Origin: Parvibaculum sp.
GTDB taxonomy: Bacteria > Pseudomonadota > Alphaproteobacteria > Parvibaculales > Parvibaculaceae
DNA length: 35,118 nt
Reading direction: 5' to 3'
Assembly: GCF_002684405.1 (NCBI RefSeq)
Contig: NZ_NYVD01000166.1
Location: forward strand, 1-35,118
Below the pieces are notes generated by a model, which worked only from the letters and a program-made list of their open reading frames with translations, ran no database searches and was not told the origin of the DNA. Of the stretch, positions 21,805 through 29,504 are shown piece after piece. How positions within the stretch are numbered: position 1 is the first letter of the stretch; each line of letters starts with the position of its first letter. A program made the position numbers and the translations under genes.

Positions 21805-21857
21805 TGCGCCCTCCTTTCCCTGCGATGATCCCACGAAAAGGGACGAACCGGGAGGGG

Positions 21858-22298
21858 TCAGTCCGCCGCGCGGGCCCGGCCTTCCGCCGTTGCGGGATTG
21901 AAGAACATGCCGAGCTGCAGGCTGCCCGCGATACGATGCGCGCGTTCCTTGAAGGCGGGCGCGGCCTCGGCTGCGCAGACTTCATCCACCGTCTGCCCGA
22001 ACAGCGCCAGCCAGCGGTCGAAATGCGCGGGCGTCACATCCTTCAGCCGCATATGCGCGGGCATGGGGCGGCCATGATAGCGGCCCGTGGTGAGCATGAC
22101 CGAGGACCAGAAATCCATCATCTTCTTCAGATGCGGTTCCCAATCCTCGCCGATCACGCGCGCGAAGACCGGGCCCAGCATCTCGTCCTCGCGGATGCGC
22201 CCGTAAAAGGTGCGGACCAGCGTCTCGATCTCCGCTTCGCTCGTCGCCGTCATCGGGAGCCGCTGCTCCCGCTGCGCCGTCACGCGTTCCTGCGTCAT
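21858..22298 (-). CDS. Group III truncated haemoglobin
   Basis: A 146-aa haem protein of the 2-on-2 globin fold, group III. Visible features are [26 protein letters not shown], distal-side H56 in [18 protein letters not shown], the group-typical [12 protein letters not shown] with proximal H82, and HFDRWLALF. Members bind oxygen or nitric oxide and are linked to low-oxygen or nitrosative physiology; the role here is unknown. ATG 22298 is chosen because AAGGAG lies about 6 nt upstream; the frame is open further upstream but crosses the terminator of the MFS gene. It may be co-transcribed with the alcohol dehydrogenase gene 53 bp downstream. Confidence 0.92.
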   Translation of the reverse strand: MTQERVTAQREQRLPMTATSEAEIETLVRTFYGRIREDEMLGPVFARVIGEDWEPHLKKMMDFWSSVMLTTGRYHGRPMPAHMRLKDVTPAHFDRWLALFGQTVDEVCAAEAAPAFKERAHRIAGSLQLGMFFNPATAEGRARAAD

Positions 22299-22403
22299 GT
22301 CCGCTCCTTCTGCCGACGATATCCCTGGCCCTAGATAGGACCTCCCGCGGCGGCCTGACAACGCGGCAAAATCCCGCACTGCTGCAGTCGGATATTCGGA
22401 AAT

Positions 22404-22436
22404 GAAAAAGGGCGGGCCGCATATGGCGGCCCGCCC
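22404..22436 (-). terminator. Rho-independent terminator of the MFS gene
   Basis: An 11-bp perfect GC stem (22410-22420 with 22426-22436) has a 5-nt loop. On the minus strand it is followed by TTTTTC. It lies 17 bp after the MFS stop. Confidence 0.88.
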
Positions 22437-22453
22437 CTCGTCATGCCGAATTG

Positions 22454-23767
22454 TCAGACCTGACCGTAGACCCTGGCCCGTTCGATATCTTCCTTCAGGG
22501 TGCGGGCGCCCAGCACGAAATGCAGCGCGCCCCAAAGCCCCACGAAAGAGGTGATGAGCAGCGCATAGCGCAGCGACTCTTCGCCGAACTCGGGATGCAG
22601 CGCATCGCTCAGGAAACCGACCGTCTGCGGCCCGAGCCCCAGCCCGATAATGTTCAGGATGAACAAGAGGATCGCGGAGGCGACCGAGCGCATGCGCAGC
22701 GTCACCAGCGACTGCGTCATGGACAGGATCGGCGCCAGATAGGCCGCGCCCGCAAAGGCCGGCACGATGAAGAGCCCGAGCGCCCAGACCGGGTCGCCCG
22801 AGAGGTAGAGCGCCACATTGAACGGCGCGACGGAGAACCAGATGATCGCGATGATCCAGAGATTCCAGCGAATGTCCTTCTTGCCGAAGCGGTCGCCCAG
22901 CCAGCCGCCCATATAGGTGCCGAGCCCGCCGGAGATACCGATGATGAGCGCGAGCGAGGTACCGATCACGCCCTGATTGAGCTCGAAGGAGCGCGCCAGG
23001 AAAGCCGGCAGCCAGACCACCGCGCCATAGCCGACGAATGCCGCCAGCGCCGAGCCGAAAGCGATATGGCGGAAGGACCGCTGTCCCCAGAGGAAGCGGA
23101 ACACCTCGAAGACGCCCGGCGCGTTGCCGCTATCGACCATCGCTTCGGAATGCCCGCGAATGGGCTCGCGCACGGTGAATCGCACGAGCAGCGCCATCAG
23201 AATGCCCGGTATGCCGACGACCAGAAAGGCCGCGCGCCAGCCGAACCATTGCGACACCCAGCCGCCGATCAGGAAGCCGATCAGAATGCCGAAATTCACG
23301 CCCAGCGAGAAAACGCCCAGCGCCGCGCCGCGTTTTTCCGGCGGATACATGTCCGAGATCATGGAGTGCGAGGGCGGGCTCGATCCCGCCTCGCCCACCG
23401 CCACGCCGACACGCATCGCGGCGAGCTGAAAGAAACTCGTGACGCCCGCGCAGGCCGCCGTGAAGCCGGAGAAAAGCGTCAGCGCGATGGTGATGACGTT
23501 CCGCCGGTTCCAGCGGTCGGCCAGCATGGCGATCGGAATGCCCAGCGTCGCATAGAAAATCGCGAAGGCGATGCCTGAGATGAAACCGAGCTGCGTATCG
23601 GTGAGCAGCAGCTCGTCCTTGATCGGTTGCAGCAGAATGGAAAGGATCTGCCGGTCTACATAATTGACCGTGTAGACCATGGTCAGAATGACGAGAACGT
23701 AAGTCCGGTACTGGGGCGTAAACCCCTGCGCCTCGGTCGTGCTGTCCGCGCTCGGCCGAGCTTCCAT
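22454..23767 (-). CDS. MFS transporter, Spinster-like
   Basis: A 437-aa inner-membrane transporter with twelve predicted helices. Signature pieces are VNYVDRQILSILLQPIKDEL in helix 1, the loop 2-3 motif MLADRWNRRNVITIA, GEAGSSPPSHSMISDMYPPEKRGAALGVFSLG (helices 4-5) and GWLGDRFGKKD after helix 8. The pattern matches the large Spinster-like MFS group of proteobacteria, where members move organic acids, lipids or drugs; the substrate cannot be read here. A TCGGGAGGAAAAT ribosome site precedes the ATG. It is divergent from the ada-alkA gene; a palindrome and 11-bp repeats lie between them. Its own terminator follows. Confidence 0.93.
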   Translation of the reverse strand: MEARPSADSTTEAQGFTPQYRTYVLVILTMVYTVNYVDRQILSILLQPIKDELLLTDTQLGFISGIAFAIFYATLGIPIAMLADRWNRRNVITIALTLFSGFTAACAGVTSFFQLAAMRVGVAVGEAGSSPPSHSMISDMYPPEKRGAALGVFSLGVNFGILIGFLIGGWVSQWFGWRAAFLVVGIPGILMALLVRFTVREPIRGHSEAMVDSGNAPGVFEVFRFLWGQRSFRHIAFGSALAAFVGYGAVVWLPAFLARSFELNQGVIGTSLALIIGISGGLGTYMGGWLGDRFGKKDIRWNLWIIAIIWFSVAPFNVALYLSGDPVWALGLFIVPAFAGAAYLAPILSMTQSLVTLRMRSVASAILLFILNIIGLGLGPQTVGFLSDALHPEFGEESLRYALLITSFVGLWGALHFVLGARTLKEDIERARVYGQV

Positions 23768-23866
23768 ATTTTCCTCCCGAAGTTCCTCCAGCCCGTGAAC
23801 CGGGCAATTCCCTGTTGGAGCGAGCCTAACAGCGCCTCCCGTTTCGGCAAGATGCCGCCGTCCATC

Positions 23867-23882
23867 GTGACGCTGGCGTCAC
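23867..23882. promoter_or_regulatory. 16-bp operator-like palindrome between the MFS and ada-alkA genes
   Basis: GTGACGC and GCGTCAC form a perfect 7-bp inverted repeat with a TG centre, 100 bp from the MFS start and 111 bp from the ada-alkA start. It could bind a dimeric regulator of either gene. Confidence 0.45.
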
Positions 23883-23887
23883 CTCCC

Positions 23888-23931
23888 GCGTTTCACCGGC
23901 GTTTCGGCGGCGTTTCGGCGGCGCTCCGCAC
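23888..23931. repeat. Four-unit 11-bp direct repeat upstream of ada-alkA
   Basis: Units start at 23888, 23899, 23910 and 23921. The consensus is GCGTTTCGGCG; units 2 and 3 are identical, unit 1 ends ACCG, and unit 4 is degenerate. The strict 11-bp period is similar to the array at 11024-11078 but the sequence is unrelated. Confidence 0.65.
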
Positions 23932-23992
23932 CGGGAGCGACCATGTCCGGATTTGGCGAGCCGAGGAAAGCCGTTCGCGCTAGATTGGGGGC

Positions 23993-25540
23993 ATGGAAGA
24001 ACAGGCGCATATCGATGGCGAGACGGTGATCCTGCCCGACGACGAGCTTTGCTACCGCGCGGTCGCGGCACGCGATGCCCGTTTCGACGGACGCTTCTTC
24101 ACCTGTGTGCGCTCTACCGGCATCTATTGCCGTCCCGTCTGTCCCGCGCCGACGCCGGGGCGGAAGCAATGCGTTTTCGTCCCGAGCGCGGCGGCGGCGG
24201 AAGCGGCGGGATTTCGCTCCTGCCTGCGCTGCCGCCCGGAAGCCGCCCCCGGTGCGCCCGCCTGGACAGGCACGCAGGCCACCGTCACCCGGGCGCTGCG
24301 CCTCATCGAGGCCGGCGCGCTCGACCGCGAGGATGTCGAGACATTCGCCGCAAGGCTCGGCCTTGGCGGGCGGCATTTGCGGCGTCTCTTCGTGACGCAG
24401 CTCGGCGCCACACCTCAGGCCGTCGCGGCGAACCGGCGTCTGCTGACCGCGAAACAGCTCCTCACCGAAACGCAGCTTCCCATTGCCGAAATCGCCCATG
24501 CGGCCGGATATGGAAGTCTCAGGCGCTTCAACGATGCGATCCGCAAAGCCTATGGCAGCGCGCCCGGCGCGCTGCGCAAATCGAACAAGCACTCAGACCA
24601 TGCGCCCGGACGCCATGGACCCGGCCGTCATGAAGAGGGCGGCATCACGCTCCGGCTCGGCTATCGCGCGCCCTATGATTTTCCGCGCATGCTTGGCTAT
24701 CTCGCGGTCCGCGCCATACCGGGCGTGGAGGCGGTGAGCGAGACAACCTATCTGCGCAGCTTCCGCCTCGGCGAGGCGGCGGGCCTCATCGAAGCGAGGG
24801 ACGACCCCTCGCGGCATGCCCTTGTCATACGCATCCAGATGCATCGCGGCACGCTGCCTCTGCGCATGGTGGTGGCGCGGCTCAAGCGTCTTTTCGACCT
24901 CGATGCCGATCCCGACGCCATCGGCCGGGCGCTGGCAGGCGACGAGCTCACCGGACCGCGTCTTGCCGCTGCGCCGGGCCTGCGCATCCCCGGCGCTTTC
25001 GATGGCTATGAACTCGCCATCCGGGCCATCCTCGGCCAGCAGGTCTCGGTGAAGGGCGCCACCACGCTCGCAGGGCGGCTCGCCGCCACGCATGGCGCAA
25101 CGCTTGAGGGGGCGACCGGTCCCGTCATGCTTCTTTTTCCGGAACCCGCCACGCTGGCAACGAGCGATCTTTCCGGCATCGGGCTCACCGGCGCGCGGAT
25201 GAAAACCATCGCGGCGCTTTCCGCCGCCCATGCCGACCGGCGGATCGATCTTTCGGGCGACGGCGCGGCGGGCACCGGCCCGGAAGAAACCGTCGCCCGG
25301 CTGAAGGAACTCCCCGGCATCGGCGACTGGACTGCGCAATACATTGCGCTGCGTGCGCTCGGCGAGCCGGATGCGTTTCCGGCGGGCGACCTCGTATTGC
25401 GCAAGATCGCCGGAAACGGAAACCCGATCGGCGAAACGGCCATGCAGGCGCGCGCGGCGCACTGGCGGCCCTGGCGCGGCTACGCCGCCATGGCGCTCTG
25501 GCAAATTCCCGATCCCTTCCAAAAGGAGGATGCGGCATGA
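23993..25540 (+). CDS. Ada-AlkA fusion: methylphosphotriester-sensing regulator and DNA-3-methyladenine glycosylase
   Basis: A 515-aa two-part DNA repair protein. Residues 20-85 are the Ada N-terminal zinc domain with C46, C50, C77 and C80 in exactly the spacing of Escherichia coli Ada (C38, C42, C69, C72); C46 would accept the methyl group from a phosphotriester. Residues about 93-195 are an AraC-type DNA-binding domain. After a His/Arg-rich linker, an AlkA N-terminal domain starts near 217, and the helix-hairpin-helix glycosylase follows (LKELPGIGDWTAQYIALRALG, with catalytic D466 in FPAGD). It should sense alkylation, activate the repair genes and excise alkylated bases. The ATG has only a weak G-rich upstream site; a TAGATT 7 nt before it could make the mRNA nearly leaderless. 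It overlaps the ogt gene by 4 nt. Confidence 0.93.
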   Translation: MEEQAHIDGETVILPDDELCYRAVAARDARFDGRFFTCVRSTGIYCRPVCPAPTPGRKQCVFVPSAAAAEAAGFRSCLRCRPEAAPGAPAWTGTQATVTRALRLIEAGALDREDVETFAARLGLGGRHLRRLFVTQLGATPQAVAANRRLLTAKQLLTETQLPIAEIAHAAGYGSLRRFNDAIRKAYGSAPGALRKSNKHSDHAPGRHGPGRHEEGGITLRLGYRAPYDFPRMLGYLAVRAIPGVEAVSETTYLRSFRLGEAAGLIEARDDPSRHALVIRIQMHRGTLPLRMVVARLKRLFDLDADPDAIGRALAGDELTGPRLAAAPGLRIPGAFDGYELAIRAILGQQVSVKGATTLAGRLAATHGATLEGATGPVMLLFPEPATLATSDLSGIGLTGARMKTIAALSAAHADRRIDLSGDGAAGTGPEETVARLKELPGIGDWTAQYIALRALGEPDAFPAGDLVLRKIAGNGNPIGETAMQARAAHWRPWRGYAAMALWQIPDPFQKEDAA

Positions 25541-26067
25541 AACTCCCCGAAGACCCTTCTCTCGCCACGACCGTCATCGACACGCCGATTGGCGAGTTGC
25601 GCGCCGCCGCCACGGATCGCGGGTTGTGCGTGCTGCTGTTCCCCAACAAGCAGACCGCCTGGCCCGAAAGGCAAGGCAGCGCCGGGGCGCAAAAACATCT
25701 CGCTGCGACGCGCGCCGCGCTTGAGGAATATTTCACCGGCAAACGGAAAGAGTTTTCCGGCATCGCGCTCGACATGCAGGGCACGGATTTCCAGCGCAGC
25801 GTCTGGTCGGCGCTTCTCACCATCCCCTTCGGGGAGACGCGCAGCTATGGCGACATCGCCAGACAGATCGGCAATCCCAAAGCGGTACGCGCCGTAGGGC
25901 TTGCCAACGGGCAGAACCCGGTTCCCGTCATCGTGCCGTGCCATCGCGTGATCGGCGCCAATGGCAAGCTCACCGGCTTTGGCGGGGGTATCGAGACGAA
26001 ACAATGGCTGCTCGTCCATGAAGGCGCAAAAAAATCCTTGAACGGAGAGATGTTACTGCCACTCTGA
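25537..26067 (+). CDS. ogt: Methylated-DNA--protein-cysteine methyltransferase
   Basis: A 176-aa suicide enzyme (EC 2.1.1.63) that reverses O6-alkylguanine by moving the alkyl group to its own Cys. The active site PCHRVIG gives C135. FQRSVWSALLTIPFGETRSYGDIARQIG (the DNA-binding helix-turn-helix) and GKLTGFGGGIETKQWLL complete the domain; the N-terminal ribonuclease-like half is also present. The start overlaps the ada-alkA stop (ATGA), so it is translationally coupled. The pair splits the activities of the classical Ada protein: phosphotriester sensing sits in the fusion and O6-guanine repair here. Expression probably depends on the Ada-AlkA protein. Confidence 0.95.
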   Translation: MKLPEDPSLATTVIDTPIGELRAAATDRGLCVLLFPNKQTAWPERQGSAGAQKHLAATRAALEEYFTGKRKEFSGIALDMQGTDFQRSVWSALLTIPFGETRSYGDIARQIGNPKAVRAVGLANGQNPVPVIVPCHRVIGANGKLTGFGGGIETKQWLLVHEGAKKSLNGEMLLPL

Positions 26068-26111
26068 TTCCGCTAGACTCGCTTCAAGCGATTCATGAAA
26101 GGAACGATCAC

Positions 26112-26294
26112 ATGATGGGATTTGAACCCACCGGCATCCTCGGCATCATTCTTCTGGTGCTCGACATCTGGGCGATCGTCAAGATCGCGCAGAGTGGCGC
26201 GGAACCGCTCTGGAAGGCCATCTGGATTGTGGTCGTGATCGCACTGCCTGTGCTCGGCCTCATCATCTGGTTCCTTTTCGGTCCCAAAGGCTGA
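26112..26294 (+). CDS. Small membrane protein with PLDc_N-type domain
   Basis: A 60-aa protein with two membrane helices (about residues 8-26 and 35-57), linked by SGAEPLWKAIW and ending in IIWFLFGPKG. This is the pattern of the PLDc_N family (PF13396), found alone or at the start of cardiolipin synthases. The function of the stand-alone form is unknown. AAAGGAACG precedes the start by about 10 nt; a second ATG directly follows the first. It lies 44 bp after ogt and could be its last co-transcribed gene. A palindromic repeat separates it from the convergent bioD. Confidence 0.82.
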   Translation: MMGFEPTGILGIILLVLDIWAIVKIAQSGAEPLWKAIWIVVVIALPVLGLIIWFLFGPKG

Positions 26295-26320
26295 AGAATT
26301 AGGGGCTGCACCACACCGTT

Positions 26321-26394
26321 GTCATGCCGGACTTGATCAGGGCATCCAGCGCAAAACCGCAGGACTGGATTGCCGGGTCAAGCCCGGCAATGAC
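26321..26394. repeat. Palindromic intergenic repeat, copy 2
   Basis: A 74-bp element whose left arm (GTCATGCCGGACTTGATC) and right arm (GTCAAGCCCGGCAATGAC) face each other, with CATCCA and TGGAT inside. It has the same layout as 19587-19658 and again lies between convergent genes. Confidence 0.75.
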
Positions 26395-26421
26395 AATGAC
26401 GAGTATGCGCTCGTCCGCTTT

Positions 26422-27090
26422 TCAAAGAGGATAGAGCGCCGCGAGATCCGCCTCGCCGCCGCGCGGCAGCGCAATGACCGGCGTCGCCCCAGCAAAACGT
26501 ACAATCGTTTCCACCGTCTCGTCGAAATTCACTTCGCTGCCCGGCGTCTCGCTCACCACGATGGCGCGCGGGTCGAGCTTGCGGGCGCGCAGACTTTCGA
26601 TCGCCGTCAGCGTGTGTGAAATCGTGCCTAGATAGGAACCGACGACGAGAAGCGGCGAGATGAAGACATGGGCCTCCACCGCCTGCATCCAGTCGAGCAC
26701 GGTATGCGTATCGTCGAGCGGCACGGCAACGCCCCCCACGCCTTCGATCAGCAGCGGATCGTCTTTTCCGGCCGCCGCGACGCAATGGTCGACCAGGTCG
26801 TCGAATGAGATCGTCGCGCCCTCGCGCCGCGCCGCCATGTCGGGCGAGAGCGCGGCCTTGAAGCGCCAGTGCGAAACGCTTGCCGCCTTTTCATAGACGA
26901 CATCCTCGCCCATCGCGGCCAGCAGCGCCGCCGGGTCGCTTTCCGGGAAGGTCGTTTCGTCGAGGCCGCTCACCACAGGCTTGATCGCCCGCACGGGCAC
27001 GCCCTTCTCGCGAAGCTGGCGCGTCAGCAAGGCGCTCACATAGGTCTTGCCGATTTCGGTGCCGGAAGAGGTGACGAAGATGACGGTCAT
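26422..27090 (-). CDS. bioD: Dethiobiotin synthetase
   Basis: A 222-aa cytoplasmic enzyme (EC 6.3.3.3) that closes the ureido ring of dethiobiotin from 7,8-diaminopelargonate, CO2 and ATP. It has the P-loop TSSGTEIGKT (K15), the substrate segment IKPVVSGLD and the catalytic-site stretch LLIEGVGGVAVPLDD. The length is normal for the family. It starts 11 bp after the bioF stop on the same strand, so the two are co-transcribed. Together with BioF, BioA and BioB it completes the late pathway in this locus. Confidence 0.95.
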   Translation of the reverse strand: MTVIFVTSSGTEIGKTYVSALLTRQLREKGVPVRAIKPVVSGLDETTFPESDPAALLAAMGEDVVYEKAASVSHWRFKAALSPDMAARREGATISFDDLVDHCVAAAGKDDPLLIEGVGGVAVPLDDTHTVLDWMQAVEAHVFISPLLVVGSYLGTISHTLTAIESLRARKLDPRAIVVSETPGSEVNFDETVETIVRFAGATPVIALPRGGEADLAALYPL

Positions 27091-27101
27091 GTTTTCTGCT
27101 C

Positions 27102-28277
27102 TTACTCGGCCGCCCGTTTGGGCATGATCCGTTCCCGGATGATGGCGGCAAGGCGGTCGATATCGGCGTCTTCATGTTCCGCCGTAAAGGTGATGCGCAG
27201 CCGCGCCGTGCCCTCCGGCACGGTCGGCGGGCGGATGCCGGTCACGAGGAAGCCTTCCACTTCCAGCATCTTCGACGCTTCGAGCGTCGCGCCAGCATCG
27301 CCCAGCAGCACCGGCACGATGGGGCTTTCGGGATCGGGCAGGTTCAGCGCGCGCGTAAAGCGCTTCGCCTTTTCCACCGGACGCCGCGTCAGTTCTTTGT
27401 CGCTTTCGATGATGTCGATGGAAGCGATCGCGGCGGCGACCGACGCAGGCGGCAGGCCGGTCGTATAGATGAGCGTGCGGGCGCGGGTACGAATGAAATC
27501 GCAGACTGCTCGGCTTGCGCAGAGATAGCCGCCATAGCCGCCCACCGCCTTGGAGAGCGTACCCATCTGCAACGGCACATCGGCTTTCGTACCGCCGATA
27601 AAACTCGATCCCTTGCCATCGGCCACCACGCCGATGCCATGCGCATCGTCCGTCATCAGCCAGGCGTCGTAGCGCCGCGCCAGCTCGCCCATCTCGCGCA
27701 CGGGTGCGAGATCGCCGTCCATGGAGAAAACGCCATCGGTAAGGATCATGCAGTGGCGCGCATTCCCGCGATGCGCGTCCAGTAACTCAGCCAGATGCGC
27801 CAGATCGTTGTGGCGGAAAATATGCGTCTCGGCATATGAGAGCCGCGCGCCCATCATCAGGCAGTTATGGGAAAGCTCGTCGGCCAGCACCAGATCGCCC
27901 GGGCCCACCAGCGCAGAGACGATGCCCATATTGGCCAGATAGCCGGATCCGAACACCACGCAATCCTCGGTTTCCTTCAACCGGGCCAGCCGCGTTTCGA
28001 GTTCCGTATAAAGAGGATGATTGCCGGTGATATGGCGCGATGCGCCCGAGCCCGCGCCATAGGCATCGATGGCGGCCTTCGCGGCCTCTTTCACACGCGC
28101 CGACTGGGAAAGGTTCAGATAGTCGTTGCAGCAAAAGGAGACGAGTTTTCTGCCGCCGCGCTCCGCCGCTGCGGCAGGCCCGCGCGCCGTCTCAACCAGC
28201 ACACGGCGCAGCGCGCGCTTTTCCAGCGCGTCGAGTTTGCCTTTTACAAAGGCGTCGAGTGAATTTTCTTTCGCCAA
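27102..28277 (-). CDS. bioF: 8-amino-7-oxononanoate synthase
   Basis: A 391-aa PLP enzyme (EC 2.3.1.47) condensing a pimeloyl thioester with alanine. It shows [30 protein letters not shown]137 in ELSHN, DDAHGIG (D211, H213) and the PLP lysine K243 in [12 protein letters not shown]. The start is TTG 28277, with GGAGA about 8 nt upstream; no ATG lies close enough to give the conserved N-terminus. It is divergent from bioB across a 174-bp region in which I found neither a BirA operator nor the palindromic BioR box of other alphaproteobacteria. It leads the bioF-bioD unit. Confidence 0.94.
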   Translation of the reverse strand: MAKENSLDAFVKGKLDALEKRALRRVLVETARGPAAAAERGGRKLVSFCCNDYLNLSQSARVKEAAKAAIDAYGAGSGASRHITGNHPLYTELETRLARLKETEDCVVFGSGYLANMGIVSALVGPGDLVLADELSHNCLMMGARLSYAETHIFRHNDLAHLAELLDAHRGNARHCMILTDGVFSMDGDLAPVREMGELARRYDAWLMTDDAHGIGVVADGKGSSFIGGTKADVPLQMGTLSKAVGGYGGYLCASRAVCDFIRTRARTLIYTTGLPPASVAAAIASIDIIESDKELTRRPVEKAKRFTRALNLPDPESPIVPVLLGDAGATLEASKMLEVEGFLVTGIRPPTVPEGTARLRITFTAEHEDADIDRLAAIIRERIMPKRAAE

Positions 28278-28451
28278 ACCGGGTCTCCCGAGGGCCCCTC
28301 GCCCTGCCGCCCGGCACCATTATGGGCCGGCCCCGATCTGTCAACAGAAAGGCCGAAAACCCCACGCTTTCAGCAGGTTCTTGCATTGCGGGCCAAGCTG
28401 CCTATGCTCGGCGAAATTCCGACCGTTTCATTCAGGAAAGATGGCCCGCCC

Positions 28452-29495
28452 ATGAGCCTTCAAAGCGAATTCGACGCCGAAACCAAAGCCGGAAACCCGG
28501 CCCCTTCCACCGCCCGGACCGACCCGGGGACGCTGCGTCATGACTGGACGCGCGAGGAAGTCGAGGCGCTTTTCGCCCTGCCCTTCAACGATCTCGTCTT
28601 CGAGGCGCAGATCGCCCATCGCCGCTGGTTCAACCCGAACCAGGTGCAGATGTCGACGCTCCTGTCGATCAAGACCGGCGGCTGTCCGGAAGATTGCGGC
28701 TATTGCGCCCAGAGCGCGAAATTCGACACCGGCCTCAAGGCCTCCAAGCTGATGGAAGTCGAAAAGGTACTCGCAGAGGCCCGCAAGGCGAAGGAAGCCG
28801 GGTCGTCTCGCTATTGCATGGGCGCGGCCTGGCGCGAGCCCAAGGATCGCGACATGGACACGATCTGCGCCATCGTGCAGGGCGTGAAGGAAATGGGCAT
28901 GGAAACCTGCATGACGCTCGGCATGCTGTCGGGCCAGCAGGTGCACCGTCTCGCCCAGGCCGGTCTCGACTACTACAACCACAATATCGATACGTCGGAA
29001 GAATATTACGACAAGATCATCAGCACCCGGACCTTCCAGGACCGGCTCGACACGCTGGAGCGCGTGCGCCAGGCGGGCATCAATGTCTGCTCCGGCGGCA
29101 TTGTCGGCATGGGCGAGGAACAATCCGACCGCGCCGGCATGCTGATGGCGCTGGCGAACCTCGAAGAGCATCCGCAGTCCGTGCCGATCAACATGCTGAT
29201 CCCGATGGAAGGCACGCCGCTCGAAGGCGAAGGCCAGATCGATCCGCTCGATTTCGTGCGCACCATCGCGGTCGCGCGCATCATGATGCCGCAGAGCATG
29301 GTCCGCATCGCAGCGGGCCGCGAGCATATGAGCGACGAAACGCAGACGCTCTGCTTCCTGGCGGGTGCGAACTCCATCTTCACCGGCGACAAGCTGCTGA
29401 CGGCGAAGAACCCGGGCGACGCGCATGATGCCAGGCTCATGGGCAAGCTCGGTATCGAGCCCATGCCCGCGCATAGCTGCCCGGCCGAGAAGTAA
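28452..29495 (+). CDS. bioB: Biotin synthase
   Basis: A 347-aa radical SAM enzyme (EC 2.8.1.6) inserting sulfur into dethiobiotin. The 4Fe-4S cysteines are C78, C82 and C85 in [27 protein letters not shown] and [16 protein letters not shown] are diagnostic, and the 2Fe-2S ligand region follows (ICSGGI-like [12 protein letters not shown]). ATG 28452 is chosen over more upstream starts because AGGAAAG precedes it by about 11 nt and the family N-terminus is short. About 35 residues precede the conserved core. bioA follows after 9 bp, so bioB-bioA form one unit divergent from bioF-bioD. Confidence 0.96.
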   Translation: MSLQSEFDAETKAGNPAPSTARTDPGTLRHDWTREEVEALFALPFNDLVFEAQIAHRRWFNPNQVQMSTLLSIKTGGCPEDCGYCAQSAKFDTGLKASKLMEVEKVLAEARKAKEAGSSRYCMGAAWREPKDRDMDTICAIVQGVKEMGMETCMTLGMLSGQQVHRLAQAGLDYYNHNIDTSEEYYDKIISTRTFQDRLDTLERVRQAGINVCSGGIVGMGEEQSDRAGMLMALANLEEHPQSVPINMLIPMEGTPLEGEGQIDPLDFVRTIAVARIMMPQSMVRIAAGREHMSDETQTLCFLAGANSIFTGDKLLTAKNPGDAHDARLMGKLGIEPMPAHSCPAEK

Positions 29496-29504
29496 CGTAG
29501 CGTC

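Noticed and set aside
22451-23578. Plus-strand open frame of 375 codons opposite the MFS gene
   Set aside because: Highly charged, low-complexity translation typical of the reverse strand of a membrane-protein gene.
28278-28451. Search for a BioR or BirA operator in the biotin divide
   Set aside because: No sequence close to either known operator was found by eye.
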